Shown here in pieces: positions 21,046-29,641 of a stretch of DNA of 43,691 nt. The notes below the pieces were generated by a model. The model ran no database searches and had not been told where the DNA came from. It was given only the letters and a program-made list of their open reading frames with translations. Positions within the stretch are counted from its first letter, which is position 1, and every line of letters starts with the position of its first letter. The stretch is from assembly GCA_910588965.1 (NCBI GenBank), contig CAJUSO010000028.1:1-43691 (forward strand), in the 5' to 3' direction. The DNA is from an uncultured Lachnospiraceae bacterium. Lineage in GTDB: Bacteria > Bacillota > Clostridia > Lachnospirales > Lachnospiraceae. The position numbers and the translations under genes are program-made.

Positions 21046-23019
21046 ATGAACCTAAATCCGCTTTATGAATTAAAAGAACGCTTAGAGTCCGCTATGATTG
21101 CAGGCGTATCCCTATTATCCGAGGATTTCCGCCTGGCCCGGGCGGTGGGGCAGATGGAGCCGTTGGCAAAGGCTTCCCCGGTATTCCAAAAAATTTACCA
21201 GGGCGCCCAGTCCCTGGTTTCAGGGGAAGGTACAGACAAAAGCGATGTGCTCTTAGATGTCCTGGCATTGGCGGACGCAGTCCTCACCACCCAGGCGGCA
21301 GTAGCCGTAGAAGGCCCGGTGGAGCCGCTGGCGGCAGCAGGCGGCCCTGTAAGGTCCGATGCCCCCTACAGCCAGCTGGCGCCTATCCTAGAAGCCCTTA
21401 CCACCACCGGAAGCGGCCATTACAGCCTGATTGTGGATACCCATGACAGGAACCCGGGGATTTTCTCAGATTACCGCCTAAAGCCATATCTGATAGCAGG
21501 CCTGAATGCAGGGTATACGGAACTTGCAGAGCGCATGGAAGAATGGCTGGGCCAGGAAGACGGATCCCTATTGCCTCTTCTTAAGGATGGCTTTGACCCC
21601 AAAGGCAAAAAGGAGATGGTGCGCCGGGTCCATGTGGTGGAGGCGATTGCAGGCGCAGGGGAGAACGGATGGTATCTCTCCCAGCTGGAAGAAGCGGAAA
21701 AGGACGTCCGTGCAGCCCTTATCCAGGCCTTGCGCCATACCCAGGAAAACCGTGAGGCCTTGATTGCCCTTAGCAAATCAGAGAAAGGGAACTGCAAAAA
21801 AGCCGCCATGTGGGCCCTGGCCAAAATGGAAGGCACCCAGAACCTGGATTTCTGGGAAGCCCAGATGAAGAAAAAGCCCGATACTGCCGCAAAATACCTG
21901 GCGCTGGCCACAGACGACGGGAGATCGGAACTTGTGGCGCAAGCCATTATGGACGCCCTTGATAAGCTGCAGGCACAGCTGGGGGATGGGGACAGGCTGC
22001 TGTCCGCCAAAGACCACAGCAAGCTCCTGTCCCTGTTTTCCTCCATGGTGGGGAAAGCGTCCCCGAAGATGCTGGATGCCTACCGCAGGCTGGCTTCTGA
22101 CAGCCTGCTGGGGCAGATGGAAATGGAGAAAGGCCAGCCGGTACAGTTTTTGGGCAACAGCTTGTTAGAAAAGGACATGGATATGCCGGTTTCCCACTTT
22201 ATCGCAGGGATGCTTGCAGAATCTATCCTCTGGTGCATGGATTCCCGCCTGTTATCCTTGGCAGGCGAATTATACCAGTCCTATGGGGACACCTTCCTAA
22301 AGCCCGCCCTGATAACCGCTTTGCTGACAGCGCCGCAGGAGGAGGTATACAATGCGTTCGCCACCCGCCTGGCAGAAGAAGGGATTCCCCAAAAAGAAAC
22401 TGCCAGGCAAAAACAGCTGCGCTTAGGGATTATGGAGGTATTTGCCTTAATATCCTGGGACAAAGCAAGGCAGCAGTATGTAATTTCCTATAACTTCCTG
22501 GATGAATCCAAAGGGAAGCAGGCCACATCCAGCAGGCCAATCCAGGAAGGGCTCCATCCCGGCTGGTTTGAAATCCTGACAGACCCAAAGATTAAGAAAA
22601 GCGGCGCCTTCTGCATCAGTAAAGATGCCAAGATCCAGGATTACTATGGGTATTATACCGATTGGGACACGGTGTTGGCAAACCTAATCAACCCACAGAA
22701 CCAAAGGGACTGCCAGGTTTTGGGGGAATATTTTTATAAACGGGCGTATACAGCGGCAAATGACATGAGGTATTATCCGTTGCTGCGGGCCTGCGGGTAT
22801 TACCAAGCGAAAGGGCTGGTGGTGCGGAGCCTGAAAAAGGGGAAGAATCATTTCTGGAACCTGGAATACATGATGAAGGAAATCCCGCTGTCAACGGAGG
22901 ATAAGCTGGAAGAGCTGGAGGAAGTGAAAAAGATGGTGGAAGGCAACAGCGTGCGGGTGACGGGGTGGAGTGAAGAGAAATACCAAGAGTTGTATACGCG
23001 GGTTGCGAAAGGGATGTAG
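21046..23019 (+). CDS. HEAT-like repeat protein of the MoxR/VWA cluster
   Basis: This 657-residue, largely helical protein has HEAT/Armadillo-like repeats: VRRVHVVEAIAGAGENGW, DVRAALIQALRHTQENREAL and CKKAAMWALAKMEGT are consecutive helix pairs near residues 190-270. The C-terminal quarter has a conserved-looking block with FLDESKGKQATSSRPIQEG and many aromatics. No catalytic motif, signal or TM segment is seen. In related clusters a HEAT-type or DUF5691-type gene occupies this slot between the SWIM and MoxR genes; whether this belongs to that family needs a profile search. GGAAGGAG lies before ATG. A GC-rich hairpin follows it, the longest gap (160 bp) in the block. Confidence 0.8.
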   Translation: MNLNPLYELKERLESAMIAGVSLLSEDFRLARAVGQMEPLAKASPVFQKIYQGAQSLVSGEGTDKSDVLLDVLALADAVLTTQAAVAVEGPVEPLAAAGGPVRSDAPYSQLAPILEALTTTGSGHYSLIVDTHDRNPGIFSDYRLKPYLIAGLNAGYTELAERMEEWLGQEDGSLLPLLKDGFDPKGKKEMVRRVHVVEAIAGAGENGWYLSQLEEAEKDVRAALIQALRHTQENREALIALSKSEKGNCKKAAMWALAKMEGTQNLDFWEAQMKKKPDTAAKYLALATDDGRSELVAQAIMDALDKLQAQLGDGDRLLSAKDHSKLLSLFSSMVGKASPKMLDAYRRLASDSLLGQMEMEKGQPVQFLGNSLLEKDMDMPVSHFIAGMLAESILWCMDSRLLSLAGELYQSYGDTFLKPALITALLTAPQEEVYNAFATRLAEEGIPQKETARQKQLRLGIMEVFALISWDKARQQYVISYNFLDESKGKQATSSRPIQEGLHPGWFEILTDPKIKKSGAFCISKDAKIQDYYGYYTDWDTVLANLINPQNQRDCQVLGEYFYKRAYTAANDMRYYPLLRACGYYQAKGLVVRSLKKGKNHFWNLEYMMKEIPLSTEDKLEELEEVKKMVEGNSVRVTGWSEEKYQELYTRVAKGM

Positions 23020-23061
23020 GGGGGAGAGGTCTTAGGGGACTAAGCAAGCGCAGACGCCCCT

Positions 23062-23084
23062 GGGAGGGGGTACAGTCCCCTCCC
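23062..23084 (+). terminator. Intra-block hairpin before the MoxR gene
   Basis: GGGAGGGG (23062-23069) and CCCCTCCC (23077-23084) pair perfectly around a 7-nt loop. The following bases have only a weak T run, so it may attenuate transcription or stabilise an mRNA end and thereby set the ratio of upstream to downstream products. Confidence 0.5.
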
Positions 23085-23179
23085 CGAGGCTGTTTGTGGT
23101 AGGCGGAAGTTTTTATCCCTAAGAAAGCGGGGTAGCGCCGTATTGAAATTACCAGAATGGAAGAGAGGATGAAAAAATC

Positions 23180-24295
23180 ATGCCAACCAAGAAGAAAGCA
23201 GAATCAGGTTCCACGATCAATGTACAGCGCCTTCCGGCGGAGCAGCTGTTCCAGAAGGAAATAGACGCTTTAATTGCAGCAGAGAAAAACCCAGTGCCGA
23301 CCGGCTGGAGGATGTCCCCCAAATCCGTATTGACATATATTACAGGCGGGAAAGCGGGACGGACGGTGATTACCCCGAAATACATCGGCCATCGGCGCCT
23401 GGTGGAAATCGCCATTGCCACCCTGGTGACGGACCGCGCCCTTTTGCTGGTTGGTGAGCCGGGCACTGCCAAGTCCTGGCTGTCAGAGCATTTGGCGGCG
23501 GCTATCAATGGGGATTCTACGAAGGTTATCCAAGGGACGGCGGGCACTACAGAGGAGCAGATCCGCTATTCCTGGAACTATGCCATGCTGATTTCCCAGG
23601 GGCCGTCCCTGGAAGCTATGCTGAAAACGCCGGTTTATACAGCTATGGAGACGGGGACGGTTGCAAGGGTGGAAGAGATTTCCAGGTGTGCTTCGGAGGT
23701 ACAGGATGCTTTTATTTCCATACTTTCAGAAAAACGTATTTCCGTGCCGGAGCTGGGGATAGAGGTTCCGGCACAGAAGGGGTTTTCTGTTATTGCTACG
23801 GCAAATACACGGGATAAGGGGGTAAATGAAATGTCTGCCGCATTGAAGCGGCGTTTTAATATCGTGGTGCTTCCGCCGCCAGCGGACCTGCCGTCTGAAA
23901 TGGATATTGTAAAGACCCGGGTGGCGCAGCTGTCTGAAAACCTGGATTTGAATGCACAGCTTCCGGAAGAAGAAGTGGTGGAAAAGGTCTGCACCATTTT
24001 CCGTGAACTGCGCCTGGGTTCTACTTTGGATGGGAAGCAGAAATTAAAGACAACCTCCGGGGTGCTCTCTACGGCAGAGGCTATTTCACTGCTGGCAAAT
24101 AGTATGGCCCTGGCGGGCAGCTTTGGGGACGGCAGCATTTCGGATTATGATTTAGCTGCGGGGCTGCAGGGCGCTGTCGTAAAGGATGAGGAGAAGGACG
24201 GCCTTGCCTGGAAGGAATATTTGGAAAATATCTTGCGCAAGCGCGGGGCAAAGTGGTCTGGCCTTTATAAAGAGTGTAAGGAGCTGAACGGATAA
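23180..24295 (+). CDS. MoxR-family AAA+ ATPase
   Basis: This 371-residue protein has Walker A GEPGTAKS (92-99), a Walker B region reading VARVEEISRC (161-170) where classical MoxR has hhhhDE, sensor-1 ATANT (N209), and the arginine-finger region ALKRRFN (R224/R225) before VVLPPP. The GEPGTAKSWLSEHLAAAI and SEVQDAFISILSEKR segments are typical of the MoxR/RavA helix-2-insert group. These ATPases act as hexameric remodelling machines together with a VWA partner, here encoded 4 kb downstream. The stop overlaps the next ATG (TAATG), so it is translationally coupled with the DUF5682-like protein. Confidence 0.95.
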   Translation: MPTKKKAESGSTINVQRLPAEQLFQKEIDALIAAEKNPVPTGWRMSPKSVLTYITGGKAGRTVITPKYIGHRRLVEIAIATLVTDRALLLVGEPGTAKSWLSEHLAAAINGDSTKVIQGTAGTTEEQIRYSWNYAMLISQGPSLEAMLKTPVYTAMETGTVARVEEISRCASEVQDAFISILSEKRISVPELGIEVPAQKGFSVIATANTRDKGVNEMSAALKRRFNIVVLPPPADLPSEMDIVKTRVAQLSENLDLNAQLPEEEVVEKVCTIFRELRLGSTLDGKQKLKTTSGVLSTAEAISLLANSMALAGSFGDGSISDYDLAAGLQGAVVKDEEKDGLAWKEYLENILRKRGAKWSGLYKECKELNG

Positions 24296-26655
24296 TGGGC
24301 AAAGGGATGCAGGAAGAGGGCAGGCATTGGCTTGGTATGGATGAAATGCAGGAAGCAGGGATCCATCCGGCTTTGGAGGGGAGCGTGGGAGAAGGGAGCC
24401 AGCCAGTTGTTTTTGGGATACGCCATTTATCCCCAGCGGGAGCCTGGTATCTGCGCAAGCTTTTGGAAGAGATGCAGCCACAGGCAGTTCTGGTGGAGGG
24501 CCCTAGCGACTTTACAGAAGAACTGGAACATCTGGCCGGACAGGAGACGAAGCCGCCGGTTGCGGTGATGGCTTATACGGATGATACGCCAATCCGTACG
24601 GTTTTATATCCCTTTGCAGAGTATTCCCCGGAGTACCAGGCAATCTTATGGGCTCAGGAGAATGGGCGGGACTGCCGGTTTATTGATTTGCCTTCCAGCG
24701 TGTTTTTGGCATTTTCCCATGAGGAAGGGGAGGATAGGGACCTTGGGGAAGAAGGGAGGATATCGGTGTACCGCGGGCTGGACGAGGCCTCAGGGGAGGA
24801 TTCCCATGAGACTTTCTGGGAAAGGACGATGGAGCATTTCAGTGAAGGGCATGGTTATTTCCAGGGGGCGAGGCAGTTTGGGGAGAACCTGCGGGAACTA
24901 GCCCAGGGAAAGGGCAGGGAGGATGCAGAATGCCTGGTGCGGGAAGCCTATATGAGGCGGCAGGTGCAAGAGGTGATAGAAAAGGGGACTGCGCCAGGGA
25001 AAATCCTGGTGGTGGTGGGAGCCTACCATGTGGCAGGGCTGCAAAGCGGCCTGCCAGGCCTGAGCGACAAGGAGATAGGGCAGCTTCCGGCCGTGAAGGT
25101 GCAAAAGACCTTGATGCCTTATTCTTATTACCGCCTGTCTTCCCGTTCCGGGTATGGGGCTGGGAATAAAGCCCCGGCATATTATGGGCTGCTGTGGGAG
25201 GGGTTCTTGTCTGGGGAGGCAGACTATGCCGCGCGCAGTTACCTGTCCCGTCTGGCAGCTTGGCAGCGGAAGAATGGGAATATGGTGTCCTCAGCGGAAG
25301 TGATTGAGGCAGTGCGCCTTGCCTTTTCCCTGGCAGGGCTGCATGGGTATCAGATTCCTGCCCTGCGTGATTTGCGGGATGCGGCGGTTACTTGCATGGG
25401 GCATGGGAATTTCGGGGAGGTTGCCCAGGCAGTGGCGGATACGGAAATCGGCACCGTGATTGGATTCCTGCCCCAGGGAACGAGCCGTACTTCCATACAG
25501 AATGATTTCTACCGTTTGCTGGACAGGCTGAACCTCAGGCGGTACTGTACGGTGACAGCGGAGGATTTACATCTGGATTTGCGGGAAAAACTGACTGTGA
25601 AATCAGAGAAGTCTGCATTCCTGGACAGGGAACGGTCGTTTTTCCTCCATCGTCTGCGGGTGCTGGGGGTGTCTTTTGTCCAATGGCAGAAGGTGCAGCA
25701 GGAAAAAGCCACCTGGGCGGAGCATTGGGTGCTGCGGTGGACGCCGGAGGCAGAGATTGAGATTGTGGAAGCACAGCTTAAGGGGGATACCGTGCTGCAG
25801 GCGGCCTCCTTCCAGATGAAGGAGGAAGTGGGGAAAGGAGATGGCATTTCCAGCGTGGCAAAGGTCATTGAGGAATCTTTCCTGTGCGGGATGCCGGAAA
25901 CCGTCAGTTATGCCACAGCTGCCCTGCAGAGAATTGCCGTGGAGGCTGCAGCGGTGGAAGAGATTGCAAAGACCGTAAAGAGCCTGTCCCTGGTAATCCA
26001 GTATGGGAATATCCGGGATGTCTGCAGCGAGGCGCTAGTGCCTGTGCTGGGGCAGCTGTTTTTACGCGCCTGCCTGCTGCTGCCGGGAAGCTGTGCCTGT
26101 GACAGCAATGCTTCCCAGGAAATCATAGAGGGCATCGGCTTGCTGAACGAGGCGGCGCTGCACCACAGTTTTTTGCCGGAGGAACGCTGGGTTCAGGTAC
26201 TTAGGGAGATTGCGGACCGGGATGATTTGAATACAAAGGCGTCCGGCTATGCAGCCGCTACCCTGCTGGAACGGGGGAAGATGACGAATGCAGAATTGGA
26301 ATTAAAGGTAGGGCAGCGGCTCTCCAAGGGGGTGCCGGCGGATTTGGGGGCGGGGTGGTTTGAAGGGCTTTCCATGAAAAACCGCTATGCGCTGATTACC
26401 CGCATGAGCCTTTGGGAGAGCCTGGACAATTACCTGGCTGCCTTAGATGACGGGGAATTTAAGAGGGCGCTGCTGTTTTTGCGCCGGGCGTTTGCGGATT
26501 TTACGGCAAGGGAAAAAAGCGACATTGCAGAAAACCTCGGGGAACTGTGGCAGCTGAACCCACAGCAGGTCAGCGAGGCAGTGAACGCGCCGCTGACAGA
26601 AGAGGCGCAGGAAATGCTGGATGGGCTGGATGGGTTTGATTTTGGGGATATCTAA
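24295..26655 (+). CDS. DUF5682-like protein (possible TraB/EreA-type hydrolase)
   Basis: This 786-residue protein starts one base inside the MoxR stop. Its N-terminal domain reads VVFGIRHLSPAGAW (H44), AVLVEGPSD (E68), CRFIDLP, SHETFWERTMEH (about 170-181) and ILVVVGAYHVAG (H245). The spacing of His and Glu resembles the TraB/EreA/ChaN superfamily of metal-dependent or metal-independent hydrolases, so esterase or peptidase activity is possible but unproven. The remainder (about 300-786) is helical with HEAT-like stretches. I recall this MoxR neighbour as DUF5682. It probably supplies the catalytic or client-binding activity of the cluster. Confidence 0.85.
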   Translation: MGKGMQEEGRHWLGMDEMQEAGIHPALEGSVGEGSQPVVFGIRHLSPAGAWYLRKLLEEMQPQAVLVEGPSDFTEELEHLAGQETKPPVAVMAYTDDTPIRTVLYPFAEYSPEYQAILWAQENGRDCRFIDLPSSVFLAFSHEEGEDRDLGEEGRISVYRGLDEASGEDSHETFWERTMEHFSEGHGYFQGARQFGENLRELAQGKGREDAECLVREAYMRRQVQEVIEKGTAPGKILVVVGAYHVAGLQSGLPGLSDKEIGQLPAVKVQKTLMPYSYYRLSSRSGYGAGNKAPAYYGLLWEGFLSGEADYAARSYLSRLAAWQRKNGNMVSSAEVIEAVRLAFSLAGLHGYQIPALRDLRDAAVTCMGHGNFGEVAQAVADTEIGTVIGFLPQGTSRTSIQNDFYRLLDRLNLRRYCTVTAEDLHLDLREKLTVKSEKSAFLDRERSFFLHRLRVLGVSFVQWQKVQQEKATWAEHWVLRWTPEAEIEIVEAQLKGDTVLQAASFQMKEEVGKGDGISSVAKVIEESFLCGMPETVSYATAALQRIAVEAAAVEEIAKTVKSLSLVIQYGNIRDVCSEALVPVLGQLFLRACLLLPGSCACDSNASQEIIEGIGLLNEAALHHSFLPEERWVQVLREIADRDDLNTKASGYAAATLLERGKMTNAELELKVGQRLSKGVPADLGAGWFEGLSMKNRYALITRMSLWESLDNYLAALDDGEFKRALLFLRRAFADFTAREKSDIAENLGELWQLNPQQVSEAVNAPLTEEAQEMLDGLDGFDFGDI

Positions 26656-26691
26656 AAGAGAAGGGGGAAGGAGCGTGATAGGAGGGATGGT

Positions 26692-28266
26692 ATGGGATTT
26701 TATCTGAACCCAGGGAATGGAGGTTTTTTGGATGCCCTCCGTTCCCAAATCTATGTGGATAAGACAGGGCTGATTGCACATACGAACCGGTTTATCAATA
26801 CGGACGATAAATTTATGTGCGTCAGCAGGCCGCGCCGCTTTGGGAAGTCCATGGCGCTTACGATGCTTGCTGCCTATTACAGCTGCGGCTGCGATTCCAG
26901 GGAATTATTTTCTGGGAAACAGATAGAAAAGGACGGAAGTTTTGAGACGCATCTGAACCAGTATGATGTGATTTTCCTGAATATGCAGCAATTCCTGATT
27001 GAGGCAGAACCGGGGAATGTAACAAAACTTCTGGAACAGGAGGTGTTAGAAGAACTTTGGGAGGAATATGGGGGCTCTATCAAAGCGCCCGCCAGGGGAT
27101 TAGCGGATGCTTTGCGTAAGATTTATAAAAAAGACGGTAAAAAGTTTATTTTCCTGATTGACGAATGGGACTGTGCCGTACGTGAAAGGCAGGAATCAGA
27201 AGCGCTGCAGAAGCAGTATCTGGATTTCCTGCGGAATCTATTAAAAGACCAGCCGTACGTTGCCCTTGCTTATATGACAGGGATCCTTCCTATCAAGAAA
27301 TATGGGCAGCACTCGGCGCCGAATATGTTTTGGGAATATTCCATGACGGGGCAGGGGGTGTTGGAAGAATATGCGGGTTTTACGGAACGGGAGGTGGAAG
27401 GGCTGTGCCAGCGGTTTGGGATGGATTTTGCAGAGGCGGGCAGTTGGTATGACGGCTATCGTTTCCAGGCGTTTTTGCATGTTTACAACCCACAGTCTGT
27501 TGTGGCTGCAATGAAATGCCATACGTTTTCCAGCTATTGGACATCAACGGAGACGTATGAGGCGTTGAAAATTTACATGGATATGGATTTTGACGGGCTT
27601 CGTGCTGAAATAGTGCAGATGCTTGGCGGCGGTTCCGTAAAGGTAAATACGCGCAGCTTCCAGAATGACATGCGGACTTTTCGGACAAAGGATGATGTAT
27701 TGACGCTGCTCATCCATTTGGGATACTTAGGGTATGACCCTAAGGCACAGGAAGCGTTTATCCCCAATAAAGAAATTGCTGGGGAATTTGAGAATGCAAT
27801 GAGCGTAGGGGGCTGGGCGGAGGTGGTGCGTATCCTGGAAGATTCTGAAAGGCTCTTGGAGGCGACGCTTTGCTGTGACGGGAAAAGTGTGGCAGAAGGG
27901 CTTGAGAAAGCGCATACGGAAGTTGCCTCCATCCTAACCTATAACGACGAAAATTGCCTTGGCTGCGCTATAGGCCTTGCGTACTACAGTGCAAGGAAGG
28001 ACTATAAAATTGTAAGGGAATTTCCGACGGGCCGTGGATTTGCGGATGTGTTTTTTTTGCCGTTGCCTTCTTCTGGGAAGCCGGCGGTTGTGGTGGAACT
28101 GAAGTACGGCAAATCTGCAGCGGGAGCCATCCAGCAGATAAAAGACAGGAAGTATACGCAGGCCTTAGAAGGATATACCGGTGAGATTTTGCTGGTAGGC
28201 GTGAATTATGAGAAGGATGGAAAAAACAAGGGGCACAGCTGCGTAATCGAAAAACAGAGGCGTTAA
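26692..28266 (+). CDS. AAA-ATPase with C-terminal PD-(D/E)XK nuclease-like domain
   Basis: This 524-residue protein has the AAA-ATPase-like start (FYLNPGNGGFLDALRSQ, YVDKTGLI), Walker A-like SRPRRFGKS (45-53), Walker B FLIDEWD (154-160) and SMTGQGVLEEYAGFTEREV-type middle blocks. At the C-terminus the PD-(D/E)XK core is GRGFADVFF (D452) and VVVELKYGKS (E469, K471). The combination matches the abundant families PF09820 plus PF08011, of unknown role and often in many copies per genome. It splits the DUF5682-like and VWA genes, which are normally partners, and is co-directional with 36- and 55-bp gaps. It may be a passenger or an effector recruited to this system. Confidence 0.9.
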   Translation: MGFYLNPGNGGFLDALRSQIYVDKTGLIAHTNRFINTDDKFMCVSRPRRFGKSMALTMLAAYYSCGCDSRELFSGKQIEKDGSFETHLNQYDVIFLNMQQFLIEAEPGNVTKLLEQEVLEELWEEYGGSIKAPARGLADALRKIYKKDGKKFIFLIDEWDCAVRERQESEALQKQYLDFLRNLLKDQPYVALAYMTGILPIKKYGQHSAPNMFWEYSMTGQGVLEEYAGFTEREVEGLCQRFGMDFAEAGSWYDGYRFQAFLHVYNPQSVVAAMKCHTFSSYWTSTETYEALKIYMDMDFDGLRAEIVQMLGGGSVKVNTRSFQNDMRTFRTKDDVLTLLIHLGYLGYDPKAQEAFIPNKEIAGEFENAMSVGGWAEVVRILEDSERLLEATLCCDGKSVAEGLEKAHTEVASILTYNDENCLGCAIGLAYYSARKDYKIVREFPTGRGFADVFFLPLPSSGKPAVVVELKYGKSAAGAIQQIKDRKYTQALEGYTGEILLVGVNYEKDGKNKGHSCVIEKQRR

Positions 28267-28321
28267 AGCTGCCTTGCGCTGGAAGCGGGGATTGGGTAAA
28301 AGAAAGGATAGGGTAGCAAGG

Positions 28322-29530
28322 ATGGGAAGGACACCGAACAAGGATGAAATAGAACGTATAAAACGCTGGCGGCTGATTCTGGGATCAGAGAGCAAGGAAC
28401 GGTTTGAGGCCATGAACAGACAAGAGGGGCTTTCCCTCACAGAAGAGCAGGTATTGATGGACCAGGCCCTTGCAGCTATTTATAACCGCAGCGAGTCCGG
28501 CGGCTTTGGTTCTGGCAAGGGGGCTGGCAACGGCCCGTCGAATCCCCAGGTTAGCCGTTGGCTGGGGGATGTGCGCACGCTGTTTGACAAGGATCTGGTC
28601 ACTGTGATACAGTCAGACGCCATAGAGCGGTGCGGCCTGCGCCAGATGCTGTTTGAGCCGGAACTTTTGGAAAAGGTAGAGCCGGACATCCAACTGGCCT
28701 CCCAGATTTTGATGTTAAAGGACCAGATCCCACAGCGCTCCAAGGAAAGCGTGCGGGCGTTTATCGGGAAAATCGTAGAGGAAATCAATAAGCTCCTGGA
28801 GGCAGATATCCGCCGGGCTGTTACTTCTGCCATAAACCGCCGGGTGCATTCCCCCATCCCGTCGGCGGCCGCCCTGGATTTTCCCCTGACAATCCAAAGG
28901 AACCTGAAAAATTATAACCCAGAGTTAAAAACTATTGTGCCGGAGCATTTCTATTTCTTTGACCGGACAACCACGGCGCCTTCCAAACAGTGGACGGTCA
29001 TCTTGGATGTGGACCAGAGCGGCTCTATGGGGGAATCTGTCATCTATGCTTCGGTTATGAGCTGCATTTTGGCTAGCATGGCGGCAGTCCGGACCCATGT
29101 TGTGGCTTTTGACACAAAGGTGGTGGATTTGACGGAAAAATGCGAAGACCCAGTAGACCTCCTATTTGGCTTCCAGCTGGGTGGGGGCACGGATATCAGC
29201 CAGTCTGTGGCTTACTGCCAGAAATTCGTGGAAAACCCTGCCAAAACCCTGTTTTTCCTGATTACAGATTTGGAGGAAGGAGGCAACCGGGCGTCTTTGC
29301 TCCGCCGACTGAAGGAATTGAAGGAATCCGGGGTGACGGTAACCTGCCTGCTGGCCATTGCGGACGGCGGCAAGCCTTATTACGACGCCCAGATGGCAGA
29401 GCGGGTGGCGGGCCTTTCGGTCCCCTGCTTTGCCTGCAATCCGAAGATGCTCCCTACCTTGCTGGAACGTGCGCTGAAAGGGCAGGATTTGGAATCCTTC
29501 CGGAAGGAATTTGAGAAGAGGAAGAGGTGA
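28322..29530 (+). CDS. VWA (CoxE-like) domain protein with intact MIDAS
   Basis: The start is set at ATG 28322, giving 402 residues; an in-frame TTG at 28274 lacks a good ribosome site. Residues 1-215 are helical with a Gly/Ser-rich linker (58-74). The C-terminal VWA domain begins near 223 (KQWTVILDVDQSGSMGES). The metal-dependent adhesion site is complete: DQSGS (231-235), T290 in GGGTDIS and D316 in LITDLEEGG. VWA partners of MoxR ATPases recruit substrates through the bound Mg. It is the last gene of the block and, by family, the adaptor for the AAA+ ring encoded at 23180. Confidence 0.93.
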   Translation: MGRTPNKDEIERIKRWRLILGSESKERFEAMNRQEGLSLTEEQVLMDQALAAIYNRSESGGFGSGKGAGNGPSNPQVSRWLGDVRTLFDKDLVTVIQSDAIERCGLRQMLFEPELLEKVEPDIQLASQILMLKDQIPQRSKESVRAFIGKIVEEINKLLEADIRRAVTSAINRRVHSPIPSAAALDFPLTIQRNLKNYNPELKTIVPEHFYFFDRTTTAPSKQWTVILDVDQSGSMGESVIYASVMSCILASMAAVRTHVVAFDTKVVDLTEKCEDPVDLLFGFQLGGGTDISQSVAYCQKFVENPAKTLFFLITDLEEGGNRASLLRRLKELKESGVTVTCLLAIADGGKPYYDAQMAERVAGLSVPCFACNPKMLPTLLERALKGQDLESFRKEFEKRKR

Positions 29531-29641
29531 AGGGCTGCCCTAAGCCCTGGGAGGATGCAGCGTACAAGGCGGTCCTGCCGGTGGAAGGAGCAGTCTGGGT
29601 GGAATGCAATGCAGCGCAAAGCTGCAAAAAAGGATTCCCAT

